A stretch of 61,886 nt of DNA from assembly GCA_002396205.1 (NCBI GenBank), contig DGXB01000051.1:1-61886 (forward strand). Direction: 5' to 3'. Source of the stretch: Bacteroidales bacterium UBA4243 (GTDB lineage Bacteria; Bacteroidota; Bacteroidia; Bacteroidales; F082). Shown here piece after piece: positions 60,201-61,886 of this stretch; position 1 is the first letter of the stretch; each line of letters begins with the position of its first letter. The notes beneath the pieces are model-generated. The model made no database searches and was not told the DNA's origin. It worked only from the letters and a program-made list of their open reading frames with translations. The position numbers were made by a program, and so were the translations under genes.

Positions 60201-60473
60201 AAGCTGGTGTTCGACTGCACGGGCATCGACGAGCCGGAGACCCCCGAGCCTGACGAAGGACCGACCGTGTTCGCCTTCCAGATGGGCGACGAGCTCATCG
60301 TCAACGGCGAAGGCATGCTGCAAATGTTCGACCTCAACGGACGTTGCCTCATGACGAAGCAAGCCGTCGGGCAACAGAGCAGCATCAGCCTCCCGCAAGT
60401 GGCGGCAGGCATGTATCTGCTGAGGCTGACGAGCAACAAGCAAGTGAGAGTCCAAAAAATGGTCATCAAATGA
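48276..60473 (+). CDS. Giant T9SS surface protein with Pmp-like, FN3-like, InlB-type and GLUG repeats
   Basis: 4065 residues. Signal peptide to AWAQ (cleavage near 35). About 100-1445: a right-handed beta-helix region of chlamydial-Pmp type, with dozens of GGGIY/GGGVY turns (NNTALNGNGGGIFITGNIDM). About 1455-2270: FN3-like units with TYYLKAYGTNVSNPT and YVQAYATNSAGTH. About 2272-2585: four InlB B-repeat-like units (CTVTATANSGYTFIYWKEGS). About 2590-2850: another FN3-like unit and more GGG turns. About 3040-3360: GLUG-type repeats (GTFNGQGHVIKGIDC, VGGLVGKAEGT). About 3995-4065: T9SS signal (LQMFDLNGRCLMTKQAVG, AGMYLLRLTSNKQVRVQKMV). It is probably an adhesin or matrix protein. The GGC-rich codon runs are real coding sequence. 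Confidence 0.95.
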   Translation: MKYFSQQTTMQNYGKLYRFLMIAMMVMLTSGMAWAQTLEISTTGTYTLTSTGSGNQFKCNGSNTNYTYLGNVTANTNTHITIIFNTSETVRSTGQFNVSGSNASITLQLADGCTACTPSKPTLKTNAARGTAWFLMATYNTDPANKSITVLGKKPENITTDDPDNFDEASSHWSGNFVLDGGAAKMVEITTDTANRKVRLEEGGIIHRFDRDGGGQPFRMQQGTLTLTKVTLQNYATNSSTSTAGIQIMTQTDIAAGVRVALTQCHFTKLAAGSGYCAVRMQGTKGSLIQNNYVKIDHCLFDHCYCLNGNATTNSGGTTISTNGVIRTLSNFRSPVRVTNCKMENNLGPSIRHHEPYNMLIQNNIVQNNWNSGVGGGMQLRGPASLIECKVLNNIAKGDGGGIFYGTFVDATEMDPGHSILTMDENSEISGNKSYGNGGGIMLCGEQIHPGGSSNSNVAYYAFDPEGGLLNPLEPIRVEFVLNGGTIKDNRCSGQGGGVCITRHKNCTFYGTNCYLYQGTIENNKTWSNNGGTGEGGGVALITSSDYDPLSITTSVWPTDLNVNIDDIKPQDIKVVIGEINGDKEIKIQNNSGSDGGGIYVNAHPVEYTHNHATSKVSTTVYDYSTIDNNSASGSGGGLYLANGSVTITNESRVGAYSPTLQKNKATSGLGGGIYLGNGDINMEGAIIGGSTETLGNSAGDSGGGIYVYSGSVTMLSTTIRYNKAMNGSGGGMYLGGGNVSINPNEIGTGIRSSISNNTAGQHGGGVYTGNGKLIVYGSFSESGAQSNHIEITNNKALGGNGGGIYCRGTLNSQSWEYDIRLRRVTIGNNEAGGSGGGIYLQKGKVSVIDGAINGNTATVNGGGVYTEEGNIDINATRDERFASEIIGNTAGINGGGLNTHKGYIRIFGTKKTQRIIIKNNQATTGSGGAIFCMGENANAEYITMRHTDLISNSAKNGGADYGTGSTVTAGCGGGMYLQQGKITITDVNIQNNYAKWNGGGINNHSGSIDVNGCFIGSSYSASGDHYYKANAADGDTDRGNKASNSGGGIYTNLGDIDIEDYVETTGNITRIESKVTYNEAAKNGGGIDTREGIIYINRKEQDDQIEVAFNKANRGGGLYANAGTIIAYNALIHDNTATLHGGGANNHSGDIIIYGGMLSNNTAKEGHGGGAYTNVGDIDLFQFPSTNLNPTLNHGTKVYNNIAKFNGGAFNNHTGRVDVRHATIYNNTATLGNGGAIFCEGPHTNVDHSLGYTIRLLCSDMVQNKTRGQDGTATDPTGRGGGIYLKYGSIYAHYSNILNNEANINGGGIDNHSGDMLLYGCDVIGNQARGGGGGGIFTYQGDITIGPSTTRDGSNQSKASLVDNNSAHVDGGGINNQAGNISINGAQITNNTALNGNGGGIFITGNIDMKAGRIGQNTALKGKSENGGKGGGVYSGGGLFNIHEREENPVPIVLIVDSEVKRVTGGQTATVHYHLVDQGKYGNNVSNVEHGIVWGATEDQTTQVIYGSSAGTTNGYTYTQGEPACERITIPSSMINPGTTYTAKAFFRYTTGGNVITGESQTMEFVTFSDSEPLVISGSVNNITKNSAQGSGRVMDNGGSTITVRGVAIKKASDANFTLIPSTETTEFFTVDLTNLDANTKYIAKAYATNENDQTGYGNEVEFTTLKDTPDMGNGLVTVTTSIENGVIVATASFTMPTGTTFGEQGVIKGYGFVWSRDDDPELVSDHTIAGTLTQGTTTFTATYRDVTPGITFYVRAYATTVENVVTPASDITNYSITAATQHVAPMLYDIPVVRAIGISGITQNSATITCQIYSGYHGTTQYGVHLDNYTETNPANTYTSAFIPSNNATPNDPEHQIYYPYTYTVQLTNLKPGTTYYLKAYGTNVSNPTSDDDYNFGNDYNFTALPIMQPNVVITSVDNIQKTSATIKCSVENGGGSITAYGIKYSTDPSMTNATSVPGSNLSGNTFSVELDNPNHDLLTAHTTYYVQAYATNSAGTHTCQAVSFTTDYDHPSVALTGVSGLSSVSVDDNVQCNGSGQYTVRPYSNDATDNVKTYGVCWSTFRNPTRANSDVANTHFTDHTGDPITGNAAVNCSTNMTQRFPNTRYWVRAYASTETPNDDLTDPDNPVYSLDDIEYSDEKAFITLPLMQTAPAANITSTSATLGGTIASRDTEHYLIKYGVCWGTSENPTPNYDPSNPNYSDVNITGASSTTRPFSFNVTGLTPYNPENPQTYHYRAYAINRNGTSGSGYDYTIATGSNIAYGPDATFNTTQYTIIGTTNPTEAGWVSYEAGLTAGGGWNGTDQITVEAHTNDGWHFENWTLDNASHSSSNPLTETPTAGNHTYQANFKAIVSATVNPEHTGSVSGADNYEVGTTCTLTATAETGYTFLYWTDDAGNIIMDATGDTPVGHSYTFTVSGPVSLTANFGASRTISVSSNNTTQGSASVNGGSSATFGEGATCTVTATANSGYTFIYWKEGSDIVSTEANYSFTVGDQNRTLEAYFGTSRTITVSTDDANYGTVSGGGTYGDGAECTVTATEAEGYTFTNWTEGGTEVSTDASYTFTVSGNNRDLVAHFTPRGRTSSRPRDIYPAPAREPWDWDDEPITHRDNQPPTVETGVVSNVTATTATACGIVTDQGDAAITAAGIWYSAIGPDYDATSNTGTTIPATSPAVGTQFSATLENLNADAIYYVRAYATNAHGTSYGRLRTFSYNRLPSIDHNTALDGGGVYIAKGGKISFSSGNIQLNEATRNGGGIYLENGDQTREDAIMHMKGICEVNGNHTPDFSLTEDANGNPVITGGGAGIYLDGKLYVGDKIDDAKGTHRLIVDKNYAMTAFTETAYTNGNYNNSYYLRNNVFLPYTTNKQADSYFNAYSDYTTPDNSKTRVIALLSDISNDGNTNYSHIGFSVTKGKIPVIATAKKENQDLDNLNFLEYGIYEYGNGNQHNTEEWMNTITGRMNSIDAANASIFDDARAYIAIHARQDDKPFRNDFIYLWDCWTTPIVKYDPALYDMYGHELAQQDDSHYTIDAGTGLWHIKDEKGLAWFSANVNRLNGSNNENYSTLEAVLEADLDMTEYLWVPIGSVRQVDDDINTIFRDLDNTTDNDKLGYRGTFNGQGHVIKGIDCRYISSLVKYGLFGNLEEGANVYNTFVDASSFRTNDASNTYYVGGIAGLVEQGATISTSEARATIDVTLANKATSYVGGLVGKAEGTTEHPTVIHSSMAMPNIIGTVDYMGGLVGQLGVSGSAKCDLFNSFANPKFPNATTSPYYVMNENKYIGGLVGENNGTVENCYSRLQGDEPTDGTNSVFGWFAGTNNTNNIKYCYAPDGKSVYKKAGNGTISGHGNYTATQRFSGKYGFKHRDHQLTAASSSKDTPTTYISAENNNTLSGGLMTSLNAWVADNTGYSVWTRTMASPINDDYPVLMLTKKNDSENFNSVGSKDGIYMVYEDNINDMWAESGKDFKACNTAGSNAAMYLYNTNPNPLNISNNNNVMLAINEEVGILQADETVLKARVGVTIKNTRKGANDYTDDPNWHLFSSAINEVPMGLDYHTENDQNYKDYIVYGGPHADDVWGNRNQFDPPMTTWFQSDNEHGVSYNPNKVGYFPTNTPYGTWRPGAGGQSASNPAVGGFFDLFDYSEKYYHWMNYKREGSATIQDHWHYDKDAADGKHYKISSDYRNDVTMPAGKGYLMALSGESMMMADGTLNTGEISHTVTKTAVGTNLPPHGHGSYAYDEPYRSLNIAGNPYQSYLDFHEFVFNTEANNSDLLFSENGENGTTYYSYATRSADGKTYQYFTTTQSTNPATAGPYLHPHQGFFVKVTGNGDLNFNDNMRVAGTSTSLNSPYRDRLNYPLVNLFCYDANGKRDYTTVEISRPEAGGGHKMENLCMSDAQIYAHYNDDNYQILFAPEGVNVVPVRCKVIEDGYFTMRWSTYHGDFSYLHLIDNLTGADVDCLTTDEYKFEGKASDYNSRFKLVFDCTGIDEPETPEPDEGPTVFAFQMGDELIVNGEGMLQMFDLNGRCLMTKQAVGQQSSISLPQVAAGMYLLRLTSNKQVRVQKMVIK

Positions 60474-60487
60474 GAAAAGGTAAAGAA

Positions 60488-60769
60488 ATGAAAAAGAAGA
60501 ACATCATCATAGCATCAGTTTTCGCCATCCTGTTCACTTTGGCAAACACGACTCCCGTTCATGCCCAGGGCGGCATTTTCATCATGGACGAGGAAGAAGA
60601 GAATTTCCGTGGTTCCACCACTCCCCCCGCAGGAGGATTCATATTCATTGACGACCCTGAACACGACACCACCTGGGACTACTCACCCATCGGCAGCGGT
60701 GTGTGGCTGCTCGGCGGTCTCGCAGGGGCCTATCTCTTGGGCAAACGCCGCAAGAAGAAGGAGGAATGA
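60488..60769 (+). CDS. Small exported protein with PIGSG-membrane helix-KRRKK C-terminal signal
   Basis: 93 residues. A signal peptide (MKKKNIIIASVFAILFTLAN, ending VHAQ) precedes an acidic mature part with two similar units, GGIFIMDEEEEN and GGFIFIDDPEHD. The C-terminus is tripartite: DYSPIGSG, a membrane helix (VWLLGGLAGAYLLG), then KRRKKKEE. This layout resembles sorting signals cut by exosortase- or sortase-like enzymes, though no such enzyme is in the window. An ATG at 60470 overlaps the stop of the giant gene (ATGA) and is an alternative start, so the two genes are coupled; 60488 is chosen for its AAAGG-containing purine stretch. Function unknown. Confidence 0.8.
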   Translation: MKKKNIIIASVFAILFTLANTTPVHAQGGIFIMDEEEENFRGSTTPPAGGFIFIDDPEHDTTWDYSPIGSGVWLLGGLAGAYLLGKRRKKKEE

Positions 60770-60798
60770 CCCTCTTTTGGATACCTTACCATAACCAA

Positions 60799-60838
60799 AT
60801 TGCCCCGCTTCATCGAAATGAAGCGGGGCAATTTTTTT
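60799..60838 (+). terminator. Strong terminator of the giant-protein operon
   Basis: ATTGCCCCGCTTCAT (60799-60813) and ATGAAGCGGGGCAAT (60818-60832) form a perfect 15-bp stem with a CGAA loop, followed by a T run. Confidence 0.95.
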
Positions 60839-60850
60839 GCGTAACCCAAA

Positions 60851-60928
60851 ACTGCTCCGTAGGAGCTTTCTTTTAATAACAAAGATCGAAAAGCCTATGT
60901 GTTATGCTCCGTAGGAGCTTTCTTTCAT
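60851..60928. repeat. REP-like GCTCCTACGGAGC repeat, cluster 3 (two copies, inverted)
   Basis: Cores GCTCCGTAGGAGC at 60854-60866 and 60906-60918, 52 bases apart, in the orientation opposite to clusters 1 and 2. Read on the reverse strand the flanks again are ATAACA and TTATTAAAAGAAA. Confidence 0.85.
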
Positions 60929-61010
60929 TTGAATCCAAGGCTTGTCTCTAATCAACTTCGTTGAATCAACGATTTCTCTAATTCTCTAATTCTTGACAAA
61001 AACACTTGCC

Positions 61011-61886
61011 TTACTCGACCACGACAAGATAGTAGTTCTTCTTGCCTTTCTGCACGAGGATGTACTTGCCGTCAATCAGGTCGGCGGTGGTCATCACCTT
61101 GTCCAAAGTGACTTTTTCCTTGTTGACGCTCACGCCGTTGGCCTGGGTCATTTTGCGGGCTTCGCCCTTCGAGGGGAAGATCTGCGTGTTGACGGCCATG
61201 AAGTCGACGATCGGGATGCCGGCTTCGAGCATAGTGCGGGCGATGTGCTCTTGCGGCACACCGTCGAAGAGGTCGAGGAAGGTCTCCTCGTCGAGTTTCT
61301 CCAAGCCTTCCTTGGTCGACTTGCCGAAGAGGATGTTGGAGGCCTCGATGGCGGCATCCAAGGCTTCCTTCGAGTGCACCATCACGGTGACTTCCTCGGC
61401 CAGACGCTTTTGCAGCACGCGCATTCCCGGGTCTTTCTTGTGCTCCTCAACCAATGCGTCGATGACGTCTTTTTCCAACGAAGTGAAAATCTTGATGTAT
61501 TTCTCGGCATCGTCGTCGCTCACATTGAGCCAGAACTGGTAGAACTTATAGGGCGTAGTGCGCTTCGGGTCGAGCCAGATGTTGCCGCTCTCGGTCTTGC
61601 CGAACTTCTTGCCGTCGGCCTTGGTGATGAGCGGGCAAGTCAGGGCAAAGGCCTCGTTCTCGAAGCCCAAGGTGCGACGAATCAGCTCCGTGCCTGTGGT
61701 GATGTTGCCCCACTGGTCGTTGCCACCTAATTGCAGCTTGCAGTTCTTGTGTTGGTAGAGCCAAAGGAAGTCGTAGCCTTGCAGCAGCTGGTAGGTGAAC
61801 TCGGTGAAGCTGAGGCCATCGCGGGCGGTGCCGTTGAGGCGTTGCTGTACGCTGTCCTTGGCCATCATGTAGTTGACGGTAATGTG
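61011..61886 (-). CDS. tyrS: Tyrosyl-tRNA synthetase, C-terminal part, cut by the window edge
   Basis: 292 residues are visible; the frame is open to the right edge (HITVNYMMAKDSVQQRL), so the N-terminal HIGH region lies outside. Seen: tyrosine-site sequence EFTYQLLQGYDFLWLYQ, GGNDQWGNITTGTELIRR, the KMSKS-equivalent KFGKTESGNIWLD, and a C-terminal S4-like RNA-binding domain (GEARKMTQANGVSVNKEKVT, DGKYILVQKGKKNYYLVV). It charges tRNA-Tyr with tyrosine. The inner Met at 61868 is not the true start. Confidence 0.96.
   Translation of the reverse strand, partial: HITVNYMMAKDSVQQRLNGTARDGLSFTEFTYQLLQGYDFLWLYQHKNCKLQLGGNDQWGNITTGTELIRRTLGFENEAFALTCPLITKADGKKFGKTESGNIWLDPKRTTPYKFYQFWLNVSDDDAEKYIKIFTSLEKDVIDALVEEHKKDPGMRVLQKRLAEEVTVMVHSKEALDAAIEASNILFGKSTKEGLEKLDEETFLDLFDGVPQEHIARTMLEAGIPIVDFMAVNTQIFPSKGEARKMTQANGVSVNKEKVTLDKVMTTADLIDGKYILVQKGKKNYYLVVVE

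Noticed and set aside
38593..60928. CRISPR array from the 52-bp period repeats
   Set aside because: Only two or three copies per cluster, a short palindromic core, interiors that share their ends, and no cas genes in the window.
1..61886. tRNA, rRNA or phage and insertion-sequence genes
   Set aside because: No cloverleaf, rRNA or intact transposase was recognised by reading the spacers; a tRNA scan could not be run.

Overview
The window reads as a chromosome segment of a Bacteroidota bacterium, most likely an anaerobic, host-associated Bacteroidales relative. Seen in the sequence: the Bacteroidota -7 promoter box TAnnTTTG in front of many genes, type IX secretion (T9SS) C-terminal signals, an LptD-type outer-membrane assembly protein, a sodium-pumping methylmalonyl-CoA decarboxylase operon, [FeFe]-hydrogenase maturases HydG and HydF, many short lipoproteins with Fibrobacter-type paralogous (FISUMP) domains, and GC-rich coding DNA beside AT-rich spacers. 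The genus cannot be named from this alone.

Layout. 1-3.4 kb: edge-cut type III methyltransferase, hydG with its TM1266-type partner, and a Panacea-type toxin-antitoxin-like pair. 3.4-10.5 kb: a spacer with an ATPase remnant and three phased palindromes, guanine deaminase, a GH89 alpha-N-acetylglucosaminidase lipoprotein, RNase H1, a zinc-ribbon protein, SSB, a membrane LytTR regulator and an SGNH hydrolase. 10.8-19.7 kb: hydF, a small HTH protein, a two-gene operon ending in a membrane Ser/Thr kinase with an external FISUMP domain, three tandem FISUMP lipoproteins, three small envelope genes and a broken ATPase gene. 19.8-27.8 kb: tcdA, a TatD-like hydrolase, recG, a GtrA-like protein, two mevalonate-pathway genes and an ABC exporter. 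28-31.4 kb: gatE and gatD, the archaeal-type Glu-tRNA(Gln) amidotransferase. 31.4-38.5 kb: a Fic protein, small genes, and the mce-mmdA-gamma-biotin carrier-beta decarboxylase operon. 38.8-47.8 kb: a decayed barrel gene, a lipoprotein, a patatin with an outer-membrane barrel, a T9SS thioredoxin-fold protein, lptD and a cell-wall amidase. 48-60.8 kb: a 4065-residue T9SS surface protein followed by a 93-residue partner with a PIGSG-membrane-KRRKK tail. The window ends inside tyrS.

How the parts fit. Energy metabolism is anaerobic: hydrogenase maturation and Na+ export driven by methylmalonyl-CoA decarboxylation. The envelope genes (LptD, amidase, patatin-barrel, T9SS cargo, FISUMP lipoproteins) form a large surface programme. 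The least expected part is the adjacent gatE-gatD pair, followed by mevalonate genes 2 kb upstream. The spacers hold several repeat families: a GCTCCTACGGAGC palindrome repeated at a strict 52-53 bp period in three places, a GGATTGCAAATCC family, 33-bp phased palindromes, and nested inverted repeats.
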